64,000 nt of DNA from JAPOVO01 sp965263025. Its GTDB lineage: Bacteria > Chloroflexota > UBA11872 > VXNJ01. The notes below the pieces were generated by a model. It had not been told where the DNA came from. It made no database searches and worked only from the letters and a program-made list of their open reading frames with translations. This document shows positions 51,636-60,378 of the stretch, one piece after another. Both the position numbers and the translations under genes were made by a program. Each line of letters opens with the position of its first letter. The first letter of the stretch is position 1. The stretch is taken from positions 1,550,001 to 1,614,000 of the forward strand of contig OZ253578.1 of the NCBI GenBank assembly GCA_965263025.1. Reading direction: 5' to 3'.

Positions 51636-53311
51636 GCACGAGCGAGACGGTTACGGCAAAGATAGAAGCCTATCTCCGAGGCGCGATCGACGACGCCCGC
51701 AAGGCCGGCAAGCTGCCTGCTATCGAAACAGCGAATCTCGGCATCGAAAAGTCCAGGCTCGAAGGCTCGGACTATTCGAGCACCTTGCCAATGCGAATCG
51801 CCCGCGCGGTTGGGGCGGCCCCAAGAGCCATTGCCGAAGCCATCGTTGGATCGACCTCGGATTCGCCTATGCTGGCAAGCCTGGAGGTCGCGGGGCCCGG
51901 TTTCATCAACTTCGTTCTCGCCGATTCCTGGCTCACCGGCCAGGTCGACGACATCTTGCGGCACGGGCCGGACCATGCCGTGCCGCGGCTGGGCAATGGC
52001 GTACGCGCTCAGATCGAGTTCGTAAGCATCAACCCAACCGGCCCCCTTACGGTCGGCCACGGCAGGATTGCCGCTTTTGGCGACGTCCTGGCGCGATTGC
52101 TCAAGGCGGTCGGCTACGACTTGCAGCGCGAGTACTACGTAAACGACTACGGCAACCAGGTCAGATTGCTCGGACAAAGCATCTACTCACACTACGCGGG
52201 CAAGCTGGGAGAGAACGCGCCCTTCCCGCTCAACGGCTACAAGGGAAAGTACGTCGAGGAGTGGGCGGAAGAGATTGCCGCGCAGGCCGGCCGCAAGTAC
52301 GCCGATATGACCGAAAGCGAGGCCGTGGACGCTCTGAGCGTCGAGGGCGTGGCCCGATCGCTGGCCATGATTCGGATCAGCCTGGACGAGCTTGGGATCA
52401 ACCTCGACAACTGGTTTTCGGAGAACAGCCTTCATCAGGCTGGCGACGTAAGGCGCGCTATCGACGTGCTGCGCGAAAGCGGCTACGTGACCGAGCGCGA
52501 AGGGGCGACGTGGTTCTCTCACGGCGATGCAAGTCAAGAGCGTGAAAACGTGCTCGTGAAGCGCACGGGCGAGACGACCTACCTGGCCTCGGACATCGCG
52601 TATCACGTAAACAAGTTCGTCGAGCGCAAATTCGACAAGGTCGTCAACGTCATGGGCGCCGACCATCACGGTCACACCGCCCGGATGTATGCCGCCATGG
52701 ACGCGCTGGAACTCGACCGGTCGAAACTGACCTTCGTTTTATGTCAAATGGTCCACGTCGTCGTGGACGGAGTCCCCGTAAAGCAAAGCAAGCGCAGCGG
52801 CGACTTCGAGCTGCTGGGACAGCTCGTCGATGAGATCGGGAGTGACGCGACTCGCTATTTCATGATTTCACGCGCCGCCGATAGTCAGATGGAGTTCGAC
52901 GTCGACCTCGCAAAGAAAAAGTCCGACGAAAATCCCGTGCACAAGATCCGCTACGCGCATGCCCGCATCGCCAGCATCCTGCGCCGGGCCGAGGAAGCCA
53001 GCATCGACTTTTCGGACGGGGACGCCTCGCTGCTGGACCGGCCCGAGGAGCTTGGCCTTATCCGGGCGATGCTCGACTATCCGGAGGTCGTAAGCGCGGC
53101 GGCGAAATCGCTCGAACCTCACGCCCTGCCCCACTACGCGTTGGGTCTCGCGAGTGCGTTCAACTCGTACTACCACGTTCACCGTGTGATATCGCCCGAC
53201 AGCGAACTTACGAAAGCCCGGCTCAAGCTCGCCATGGCAGTGCGGATGACGCTCGCCGCGGTATTGGGTTTGATGGGTATGTCGGCGCCAGAGGAGATGA
53301 CCAGGGAATAG
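51617..53311 (+). CDS. argS: arginyl-tRNA synthetase
   Basis: A 564-residue class I ArgRS, normal length. ATG 51617 matches family N-termini; the frame is open further upstream but covers the leader. The sequence includes NPTGPLTVGHGR, where HIGH reads TVGH; YYVNDYGNQV; and GVPVKQSKRSGDF at the KMSK position (KQSKR). The DALR anticodon domain is C-terminal (about 440-564). Losing the first histidine of HIGH occurs in some ArgRSs. Expression may be controlled by the leader hairpin. Convergent with nagB. Confidence 0.93.
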   Translation: MAGIEVSTSETVTAKIEAYLRGAIDDARKAGKLPAIETANLGIEKSRLEGSDYSSTLPMRIARAVGAAPRAIAEAIVGSTSDSPMLASLEVAGPGFINFVLADSWLTGQVDDILRHGPDHAVPRLGNGVRAQIEFVSINPTGPLTVGHGRIAAFGDVLARLLKAVGYDLQREYYVNDYGNQVRLLGQSIYSHYAGKLGENAPFPLNGYKGKYVEEWAEEIAAQAGRKYADMTESEAVDALSVEGVARSLAMIRISLDELGINLDNWFSENSLHQAGDVRRAIDVLRESGYVTEREGATWFSHGDASQERENVLVKRTGETTYLASDIAYHVNKFVERKFDKVVNVMGADHHGHTARMYAAMDALELDRSKLTFVLCQMVHVVVDGVPVKQSKRSGDFELLGQLVDEIGSDATRYFMISRAADSQMEFDVDLAKKKSDENPVHKIRYAHARIASILRRAEEASIDFSDGDASLLDRPEELGLIRAMLDYPEVVSAAAKSLEPHALPHYALGLASAFNSYYHVHRVISPDSELTKARLKLAMAVRMTLAAVLGLMGMSAPEEMTRE

Positions 53312-53384
53312 CGGACCAATTCCCGGCAAACTCACGCTGCAGAGGGCGCCGGCGAACGTCGCCAGGCTCGAGCCGCGGCGGTAT

Positions 53385-54164
53385 TTAGCCTAATTCTCCC
53401 GCAGCCGCCGGGTCGGCAAGCACCAGACAATCATCGTGAATCTGTAGCAGCGACGCGGGAAGCCGCGTGGTAATGCGTCCGTTCATCATCTCCGCGATAG
53501 CCTCGGCCTTGGCTGCTCCCGTCGCCAGCAGCAGCAGCGCGCGTGCGTTCAATATCACCCCCATGCCAACGGTCATGGCGTGAGTGGGAAACTCGGCGAG
53601 CGACTGCGTTTTCGGCGCCCCGGCTTGTTCCCCGCCTTCCAGCCCGGCATGGTTTCGGCCGATAGTGTCGTCGGCGAGTTTCTGCACGTGACTGGCCAGC
53701 GAAACTGATTCGCCCGGTTCGTTAAAGGCAACGTGTCCGTTGCTTCCGATTCCGAGAATGGCAAGGTCGAATCCTCCCGCTTCGGCGATGTCGCGGTCGT
53801 ACCGCCTGCACTCGGCTTCGGGATCGGCGGCGAGCGAATCAAAGCCACGCCGCCGCGCGCGCGCAACGTTCACGTTGGCGTACAAATACTTGTCCAGGTA
53901 ACCCGCAAAGTTATAGGAGCTATCCCTGGCAATCCCGATGTACTCGTCTAGCATGAATGCCGTTACCCGAGAAAAATCGAGTCCCCGTTCGCACATTCGC
54001 CCCAGCTCCCCGTACATGCCCATCGGAGTGCTTCCCGTAGGCAAGGCAAGCACGGCCTCGGGTCGCCGTTTGACGGTCTCGCCCACGATTTCGGCCGCCC
54101 TTCGGCCAACCTCTGCCGGGGTGGGCAACCGGACGAGCCTTATCAACTGGTCTCCTTCATTCAA
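53385..54164 (-). CDS. nagB: glucosamine-6-phosphate deaminase
   Basis: A 259-residue NagB from a TTG start. Motifs: ALPTGSTPMGMY (phosphate loop), MLDEYIGI (catalytic Asp), ILGIGSNGHVAFNEPG and THAMTVGMGVILNAR. It converts glucosamine-6-phosphate to fructose-6-phosphate and ammonia. It lies 15 bases after the MutL partner gene on the same strand. No nagA is nearby. An out-of-frame ATG at 54160 stops quickly and is not the start. Confidence 0.9.
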   Translation of the reverse strand: MNEGDQLIRLVRLPTPAEVGRRAAEIVGETVKRRPEAVLALPTGSTPMGMYGELGRMCERGLDFSRVTAFMLDEYIGIARDSSYNFAGYLDKYLYANVNVARARRRGFDSLAADPEAECRRYDRDIAEAGGFDLAILGIGSNGHVAFNEPGESVSLASHVQKLADDTIGRNHAGLEGGEQAGAPKTQSLAEFPTHAMTVGMGVILNARALLLLATGAAKAEAIAEMMNGRITTRLPASLLQIHDDCLVLADPAAAGELG

Positions 54165-54179
54165 TAGAGGAGCGGACGC

Positions 54180-55250
54180 TCATCCGAGCCGCTCCAGGTT
54201 GTCCGCAATGACCTGCGTCCTGCCGCCTTCTTCCCGATGCAAATCGACAAGCCGTCCCAATACGCCCGCGCCGTTCCTGCGGTAAAGCGCCTCCGATTCG
54301 CCTTGGTTTACTTGCGCTCCAAGGTCCGGCCCGGCTGCGACACGCATGGCAGCCATACGTTTGGCGCCGGCCGCGAGATTACCGCCGATCAAAAGGACCT
54401 CTGCCTCGCCGGGCGTGGAGGCGGCGACCACGCTCGCGCTGCGCCCCTGGTGTTGCCTGAATATCCGCTGCAACGCGGGCGGCATCCGTGCCGAGCACAC
54501 CCCTTCGGTTAGCACGATCGGAATGCGAGGCTGCGCGGTGCTCGAACCGCCATTTTCCGGATCATTCGGGCCTTGCGAAAACGTCTCGACAGACGTTGAC
54601 GGCGCGACGACCGCCGCAATCTGTTCTGACGGCAATGCGTCGATCCAATCCATGGACACCGTATCCGCGACAACCACGATCCACATTCCATCGGCGTCGT
54701 CAGCAAGAAAATCGAGTGGACCGTGGTCGACGACGTTGCGGATTCGCCCAAAGCTCGTTCCGCCCGCCCCGTACGCGCATCTTATTGATGTCGCCGACCC
54801 TTCGATAACGATATGACTGCGATCGGCAACTTCGACCACCACGCCGCTCAGCCTGGCGAACAAGGCGGTTGAGTCGATTGATTGCTGAAAGAAGCCAAGC
54901 CCCGAAAGTGTTGAGGCGTGGGCCAGCTTGCCGTTCCACGGAGCCACCCAGTCGCCTCCCCCAAACAGCGTGCTGACGCCGGACCCCGCGGCGATCACGG
55001 TCCCCGGCGGGATTTCCCGGTTTTGGATCTGATTGGTCTCCTCGAGCACTCGCGCCGGCGGCACCTTCGACACTCGCGTTATGTCGCGAATGCTGACGCG
55101 GCCAACTGGATTGCAAACGGCCCACGGCGCGCCCGCCTCGATCTCTTCCCCGGCGGACACCAGAATCTCGCCGGGAAACGGCAGATCATGACGCCGCCGT
55201 ATCGTTCCCCCGAATACGGACGTCCTAACGGGAGAGTCGCTATCCCTCAA
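54180..55250 (-). CDS. uncharacterised partner of MutL-like ATPase
   Basis: A 356-residue protein from TTG 55250, whose start lies inside the end of the MutL-like gene (11-base overlap), so the two are coupled. N-terminal sequence DLPFPGEILVSAGEEIEAGA resembles barrel-sandwich (biotinyl/lipoyl-like) folds, repeated near LSGVVVEVADRSHIVIEG. The second half looks like an alpha/beta domain (GMWIVVVADTVSMDWID, IPIVLTEGV). No catalytic motif is evident and no known family could be named. Frames extending upstream overlap MutL fully and are not used. Confidence 0.7.
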   Translation of the reverse strand: MRDSDSPVRTSVFGGTIRRRHDLPFPGEILVSAGEEIEAGAPWAVCNPVGRVSIRDITRVSKVPPARVLEETNQIQNREIPPGTVIAAGSGVSTLFGGGDWVAPWNGKLAHASTLSGLGFFQQSIDSTALFARLSGVVVEVADRSHIVIEGSATSIRCAYGAGGTSFGRIRNVVDHGPLDFLADDADGMWIVVVADTVSMDWIDALPSEQIAAVVAPSTSVETFSQGPNDPENGGSSTAQPRIPIVLTEGVCSARMPPALQRIFRQHQGRSASVVAASTPGEAEVLLIGGNLAAGAKRMAAMRVAAGPDLGAQVNQGESEALYRRNGAGVLGRLVDLHREEGGRTQVIADNLERLG

Positions 55251-56988
55251 CGTCCCCCCAATCCAGCTCCTGCGACGGCAAGACATACGAGCCGGTGCTC
55301 TGGAACCACTGGAGCAGGGCGGCCCTGCGCAAGGAGCCCTCCCTCGGCCATTGGAGCGGCCTGCCGCGGGCGTCAATTATCAGTCCTCCGGTTCCTGGCG
55401 TTATGTCGCTCCGGAGAGCGGTCGCCCGTCCTTTGCCACCGCCGGCGTCGAGCTTACCGCCGGGCCACGACCTGACTTCCGCGGCGACGGAGTCGTCCCA
55501 GGTAATTCTCTCCATGGCGCCGAACACCACGCTCCGGCTTATCGGTTCACCCTGGCGGGGGGTCACTTCCACGGCCAGGGCGTCGGACCCAAACTTGGCG
55601 ATCCCTTCACATGAAAGCGACGTAGCGACGTGCACCAGGTACGGTTCGGCTGAAATGGGAGTCTCGACCGCCGTTAGAGCGCCGCACATCGCCAGCACTC
55701 CGGGGCGGTCGACCGCTATCTGGCAATATCCGGGCGGCATGTATCCGTTTATTCCACAGAGCGCCGCCTGGACGAGTCGGGGAGCTCCGGAGAGCGTCCT
55801 GCCCGTACAGACGATCAAGTCCACCGGCGGGCTGGGTTCGGCAATCGATCGGACCGCCCTCCGCAACGCCAGGTGGGCGGCGGCGTGGTCGAGAAGAAGC
55901 TCGGTGGATGTCTCGGGTACGAGCCAGGGCCGCCATGCCCGGTTCCTGAAGTGCGCCTCGGCCATCGACTCGGAGATGGCGGCCGGAATCCATTCAACAA
56001 TTTCCGCCATGGGCAGGCAGAGTCCAACATGTCCCGCCGCAACGTCGGCGGCGGCGTATCCGAAGGAGCCGATGCGGGGGTCGCGTCCATCGCTGATCGC
56101 CACCGACGCGCCGCGCGGTTCCGCGTGCAGAACCGCAACTGAAATCCCGTTGCTTGCAGCCATTTCCCGGGCCACCGTGCCCAACGCCTGACCGAGCGGC
56201 ATCATCGCGGTTGCGTCCAGACCCGCAGGCGTCAAACGCGCGGCGTGCCGTCGGGTTACGTTCTGATAAGCCTCCGCAATCTGTGATCGGGCCAGTGCTT
56301 GTGCCGGCTGGACGTCGATTCCAGCCCTCATGTCTATTTGAATGAACTCAAACTCGTCAGTCAAAGTCGCCAGCAGCCCGGGTTCGGGATCGTCGGAATG
56401 AAGCAACATCACGCCGGGCGAATACCCGGCTATTCGGCCGACGACGGCATATTTGAGCACGTCAACCGCCATCGCCAGGCTCTCCCAACCCCGGTCGTCT
56501 CGCAGCGCCACCGCGACCAGCGGGGCGCGAATCAGGAGCAAGCGCTCCGCCAGGTCCTCCGGATCGAATTGTCTGGCGAGTTTCCTGTTCGGCGCGTGCA
56601 ATTCCGCGGCGATATCGAAACCCTGGGCTCTCAAGAGGCCCGTAACCCTTGCCTGGCTGTCGGCGTCGAGATTGCTGATCAACACAACCGCGGCCGTCTG
56701 GCCGATTCCGCCGCCCGTAACCACGCAGCGGTCGGTATCTTCAATGTCGGCAATGAATCCGACCTGGTCACGCAGCCTGGAACGCGCCCGGTCGAATCCG
56801 ACCGCCGGATCGAAATGAGGCGCGGAATGCGTGGACTCTGATTCACCAACCGCGAGTAGGCTTGAACTGTCTTCCGCGCCGCCGAAAGCCGCTATCCGAA
56901 CATTCGCGCCTACTTCGGCCGCAAGCAGGATCTTCGGAGCGGCGTGGCGCCCGGTCGGATAAGAGGCATCCATCAGGCAGCGCGTCAA
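55240..56988 (-). CDS. MutL-like (glutamate mutase L family) ASKHA ATPase
   Basis: A 582-residue protein matching the MutL/GlmL family (PF13941-type) by its N-terminal LAAEVGANVRIAAFG, VVTGGGIGQTAAV and the C-terminal LIVCTGRTLSGAPR. These are ASKHA-fold ATP-binding motifs. In clostridia MutL protects or reactivates the B12-dependent glutamate mutase, but no mutase subunit is seen here. This is unrelated to DNA mismatch-repair MutL. TTG 56988 is used; ATG 56973 is a plausible alternative. First gene of a unit with the partner and nagB. Confidence 0.8.
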   Translation of the reverse strand: MTRCLMDASYPTGRHAAPKILLAAEVGANVRIAAFGGAEDSSSLLAVGESESTHSAPHFDPAVGFDRARSRLRDQVGFIADIEDTDRCVVTGGGIGQTAAVVLISNLDADSQARVTGLLRAQGFDIAAELHAPNRKLARQFDPEDLAERLLLIRAPLVAVALRDDRGWESLAMAVDVLKYAVVGRIAGYSPGVMLLHSDDPEPGLLATLTDEFEFIQIDMRAGIDVQPAQALARSQIAEAYQNVTRRHAARLTPAGLDATAMMPLGQALGTVAREMAASNGISVAVLHAEPRGASVAISDGRDPRIGSFGYAAADVAAGHVGLCLPMAEIVEWIPAAISESMAEAHFRNRAWRPWLVPETSTELLLDHAAAHLALRRAVRSIAEPSPPVDLIVCTGRTLSGAPRLVQAALCGINGYMPPGYCQIAVDRPGVLAMCGALTAVETPISAEPYLVHVATSLSCEGIAKFGSDALAVEVTPRQGEPISRSVVFGAMERITWDDSVAAEVRSWPGGKLDAGGGKGRATALRSDITPGTGGLIIDARGRPLQWPREGSLRRAALLQWFQSTGSYVLPSQELDWGDVEG

Positions 56989-57147
56989 TCCTTTCTGAGA
57001 TTATCCCGGTGAATCTCGATTAAAGAGCATATTACGGATCACTCAAGACCACCTGAATAACCGAATTCGAGACGGAACGGGCAATCGAATTGAGGCCGCT
57101 TCCCAAGACTGACAGATCGCCTCACCTGTTGATAGCATCGTACGTGT

Positions 57148-57645
57148 ATGAGCACAAAAACCGTGGCCCACGAGTACTCCGGGCAAGCCCTGTCCTCCGG
57201 CAAGCCGCGCGTTGCAATCGTCAAAATACACCCGGAAACCGTCCTCGACGACTATGCGCGCGCCATGCGGCTGGCGGGATATCGCGCATGTATTTCGCCC
57301 GAATTCCCCACCGCCTTGAAGATAAACGTCTCGTGGCGCCATTGGTACCCGGCCTGCTCGAGCGCGCCGTGGCAGATCGAGGGAGTTCTGAAAACTCTCG
57401 CTGGCGACGGCTTTTCCATGGCGGACCTCTTTGCGGCCCACAATCGGACGGTCGTGGTGTCCGCAAAGACGGGTGAGCGCGCCAACAAACACCTCAACGT
57501 CGTTGAGAAGTACGGCATCGAAAACGTGCATCTGTACGAGGACGAGGACTGGATAACGTATACGCCGAAATCGGAGATGCTCGTCCTGGATCGCATATTC
57601 CCCGAAGGTATCCGCATACCGGACGCCTGGTGGGTTCCAACATAA
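57148..57645 (+). CDS. DUF362 protein, N-terminal part (frameshifted)
   Basis: A 165-residue frame from ATG 57148 carrying the N-terminal half of a DUF362 domain (KPRVAIVKIHPETVLDDY, LKINVSWRHWYP, IFPEGIRIPDAW). It stops at 57645. The remainder of the same domain continues in the -1 frame at 57630, so the two belong to one ancestral gene of about 375 residues. DUF362 proteins are of unsettled function; some carry iron-sulfur sites, not seen here. Read as an assembly error, or a genuine inactivation. Confidence 0.7.
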   Translation: MSTKTVAHEYSGQALSSGKPRVAIVKIHPETVLDDYARAMRLAGYRACISPEFPTALKINVSWRHWYPACSSAPWQIEGVLKTLAGDGFSMADLFAAHNRTVVVSAKTGERANKHLNVVEKYGIENVHLYEDEDWITYTPKSEMLVLDRIFPEGIRIPDAWWVPT

Positions 57646-58277
57646 TCCATCTGCCGACGATCAAGACTCACGTTTTTACGACCATTACCGGCGCCATGAA
57701 GAACGCTTTCGGCGGGCTTCTCTTCGAGCGCCGACATATTTGCCATGGCGCCATCCACGAGACGCTGGTCGATCTGCTGGCCATTCAAAAGGAGGTTCAT
57801 CCCGGCGTATTCGCCGTGGTCGACGGCGCATTCTCGGGATCGGGTCCTGGCCCGCGGTGTATGAAAGTCGCCGAGCGGGACGTTGTGGTCGCTGGCGCGG
57901 ACCAGGTTGCGGTGGACGCGATCTGCGCACGGCTCATGGGTTTCGAGCCGATGGAAATCCCGTTCCTGCGAATCGCGCACGAGCGCGGCCTGGGTCAGGC
58001 GGAGCTCGAAGGCATCGACGTGGTGGGAGAAGATCTCGAAGAAACGGCCTGGACGGTCGAGCGTCCGGGCGAGACCCTCGCAAGCCGCGGGCAAAAACTG
58101 ATTTACTGGGGGCCGCTGAAGCCCCTGGAAAAGCTGCTGCTCCAAACGGTTATCGCGCCATGGTCATATATTGCATCGCGCCTGTATCACGACGCATACT
58201 GGTTCAACTTCCACGGGCGGAGACGCGCCCGAGCAGCGCTGCAAACAAAGTGGGGGCGGCTGTTCCGCCGCTACTGA
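57630..58277 (+). CDS. DUF362 protein, C-terminal part (frameshifted)
   Basis: The 215-residue continuation, from a GTG at 57630, begins GSNIIHLPTIKTHVFTTITGAMKNAFGG, which contains the conserved K-x-H and GAMKN of DUF362. The family needs the N-terminal half for its fold, so this is unlikely to be a separate protein unless coupled translation assembles both. The C-terminus (about 145-215) is basic and helical. Confidence 0.7.
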   Translation: MGSNIIHLPTIKTHVFTTITGAMKNAFGGLLFERRHICHGAIHETLVDLLAIQKEVHPGVFAVVDGAFSGSGPGPRCMKVAERDVVVAGADQVAVDAICARLMGFEPMEIPFLRIAHERGLGQAELEGIDVVGEDLEETAWTVERPGETLASRGQKLIYWGPLKPLEKLLLQTVIAPWSYIASRLYHDAYWFNFHGRRRARAALQTKWGRLFRRY

Positions 58278-58338
58278 ACGCCGATCTCCTCCGAGAGCGA
58301 CTTGACCGGGCAGCTCGGCCTGAGCCTGTAACAACCCC

Positions 58339-59238
58339 GTGCTGAACGATTATTGGACAGCCGCCCGCCCGTCGCAGTGGGTAAAGAACCTGTTCGTGCT
58401 CGCCCCGCTAGTGTTCGCGCAGCGTCTCGACAGGCCGCGGGACATACTTATTGTTCTTGCGACCTTTAGTCTCTTCTGCTTGCTCGCGTCCGGAATTTAC
58501 CTGATCAACGACGCGAGCGACGCGCCGCGCGACCGATCGCATCCCCTTAAACGCAACAGGCCCGTAGCCGCCGGGAGAATTGGCGCGATTCCGGCGGTCG
58601 CCGCGGGGCTTGCGAGTGTGGCTGCCGCTTTGGTGTTGGCCTATTTGATCGCGCCCGCCGCGTCGCTCGTGCTAGGAATTTATGCGGTGCAGAATCTTCT
58701 TTACAGCACGCTCCTTAAATCCATCGTGCTGATCGACGTCGTCGTCATCGCCGTCGGATTCGTATTGCGGGCAGTCTCGGGCGCGGTGGCTATCAACGTT
58801 CCATTTTCCGTATGGCTGCTGGTGTGTACTTTCTTTGTCGCCTTGTTGATGGGCGCCGCCAAGCGCATCTCGGAGATGGATTCCCTGGGCGAAGCGACGG
58901 GCCAAACCAGACCGGCGCTGGCCCGTGTTCATCCTCAGGTGCTGAACTCCCTGCTCGCGGCGGCGGCGGCGGCCACGCTGGTCTCCTATGCTCTGTACAC
59001 CGTGGCGGCCGAGACCGTAACAAAGATCGGCGGAAAGGCGCTCGTCCTGACCACGCCTTTCGTCGTATACGGCGTTATCCGTTATCTTCAACGAGTCTAC
59101 GGCGATGCAAACGCGGAAAACCCGACGGCCATCCTCCTGAACGACCGTGGAATGCAGGTTGTCATCGGTGGTTGGGGCGCAACGGTTTTAGCCATCATCT
59201 ATGGTTTCGGCGGTGATTTGGGAGGGCTACTCGAGTAG
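58339..59238 (+). CDS. UbiA-family decaprenyl-phosphate phosphoribosyltransferase-like
   Basis: A 299-residue integral membrane prenyltransferase-fold protein from GTG. The first cytoplasmic motif is YLINDASDAPRDRSHP followed by KRNRPVAAG, and RPSQWVKNLFVLAPLVF opens the protein, both typical of DPPR synthase (Rv3806c type). It has about eight to nine helices. In actinobacteria it makes decaprenyl-phosphoryl-phosphoribose for arabinan, but homologues occur widely with other roles. No DprE1/DprE2 genes are seen. It follows the broken DUF362 gene. Confidence 0.82.
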   Translation: MLNDYWTAARPSQWVKNLFVLAPLVFAQRLDRPRDILIVLATFSLFCLLASGIYLINDASDAPRDRSHPLKRNRPVAAGRIGAIPAVAAGLASVAAALVLAYLIAPAASLVLGIYAVQNLLYSTLLKSIVLIDVVVIAVGFVLRAVSGAVAINVPFSVWLLVCTFFVALLMGAAKRISEMDSLGEATGQTRPALARVHPQVLNSLLAAAAAATLVSYALYTVAAETVTKIGGKALVLTTPFVVYGVIRYLQRVYGDANAENPTAILLNDRGMQVVIGGWGATVLAIIYGFGGDLGGLLE

Positions 59239-59250
59239 CGGCGATGCCAA

Positions 59251-60372
59251 TTGAAAATTGATTCGATCCGGCGGTTCAGATACGAGCGATACCTTTTCGT
59301 GGAGGTTCGGACCGACACCGGGCTGACCGGTGTCGGCGAGGCCGGATTCTGGGGTTATCCTGAAGCCGCCGAAGGGGCGGTCGATGCATTTACGCGCTAT
59401 CTGGTGGGACAGGACCCTCTCAAGATCGAGCACCACGCGCAATACATGTACCGCAATTCGCACTTCATGGGTGGTTCCGTCACGGGCGCGATCGCGGCCA
59501 TCGACATCGCTCTCTGGGACATCGCGGGCAAGCACTATCAGGCCCCGATCTACGAACTACTCGGCGGACGCTGCCGGGACAAGGTCCGCGTTTATGCGCA
59601 CCTTGCCGGCGACTCGCCCGACGAAATGGCGGCGAGCGCCCGGGAATGGACCGGTCGGGGCGTCAGCGCGGTCCGATTCTGTCCGCTCGTCGAGGGCTTC
59701 CACAACTGGCAATACGCTCGGGTGATGGCCGAGTGCGTCGATCGCGTCGTCGCGGTGCGCGAGGCCGTCGGCAATGACGTAGACCTGTGCGTGGAGGTCC
59801 ACCGGCGGCTGGGGCCAACCGAAGCCCGGCAACTCGCCCGCGAGCTGGAGCCGTTTCGAATCTTTTTCCTCGAGGATCCCATCATCCCGGATAGCATTCA
59901 GTCGATGTCCGAGCTGGCAAAGAGCATCCAGGTGCCCGTGGCAACCGGCGAGCGGTTTACGACGATCTTTGAGTTCAGGGAACTGCTCGCCGCGGGCGGA
60001 GTGGCTTATCTGCGGCCCGACGTGTGTCTGGCCGGCGGAATTACGCAATCAAAGAAAATCGCCGCGCTGGCCGAGTCGTTCCACATCGGCATCATTCCGC
60101 ACAATCCGCTCGGACCGGTCAGCACCGCGGCGTGCGTTCAGATCGATGCCTGCATCCCCAACTTCGTGCTCCAGGAATATACCGGCGACGACATCCCGCC
60201 AAAGCGAGACATGGTCGTCGAGCCGTTGAAGCTCGAAGGGGGCTACCTCCGCCTGCCCGAAAGTCCGGGCGTCGGTGTGGAGCTAAGCGAGGCCGTGTTA
60301 AGCGGCGAGCATCGTGAACACCGCGAGATCGAGACCCATCTGCGAGAAGACGGCTCCGTCGCCGACTACTAG
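59251..60372 (+). CDS. enolase-superfamily acid-sugar dehydratase 1
   Basis: A 373-residue MR/MLE-type enzyme from TTG 59251. Metal ligands are seen as VEVHRR (ligand plus catalytic His), FLEDP and ATGERF; the second catalytic His is in IPHNP. This set matches galactonate dehydratase-like enzymes, which eliminate water from sugar acids to 2-keto-3-deoxy acids. It is similar in order and motifs to the gene at 61360. Twelve bases separate it from the UbiA-like gene. Substrate unresolved. Confidence 0.87.
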   Translation: MKIDSIRRFRYERYLFVEVRTDTGLTGVGEAGFWGYPEAAEGAVDAFTRYLVGQDPLKIEHHAQYMYRNSHFMGGSVTGAIAAIDIALWDIAGKHYQAPIYELLGGRCRDKVRVYAHLAGDSPDEMAASAREWTGRGVSAVRFCPLVEGFHNWQYARVMAECVDRVVAVREAVGNDVDLCVEVHRRLGPTEARQLARELEPFRIFFLEDPIIPDSIQSMSELAKSIQVPVATGERFTTIFEFRELLAAGGVAYLRPDVCLAGGITQSKKIAALAESFHIGIIPHNPLGPVSTAACVQIDACIPNFVLQEYTGDDIPPKRDMVVEPLKLEGGYLRLPESPGVGVELSEAVLSGEHREHREIETHLREDGSVADY

Positions 60373-60378
60373 CCGACG

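Noticed and set aside
55240..56988. DNA mismatch-repair MutL
   Set aside because: No GHKL ATPase motifs; the sequence matches the glutamate-mutase MutL ASKHA family instead.
57620..57645. Programmed frameshifting in the DUF362 gene
   Set aside because: No slippery heptamer, internal Shine-Dalgarno or stop-adjacent CTT like that of prfB was seen.
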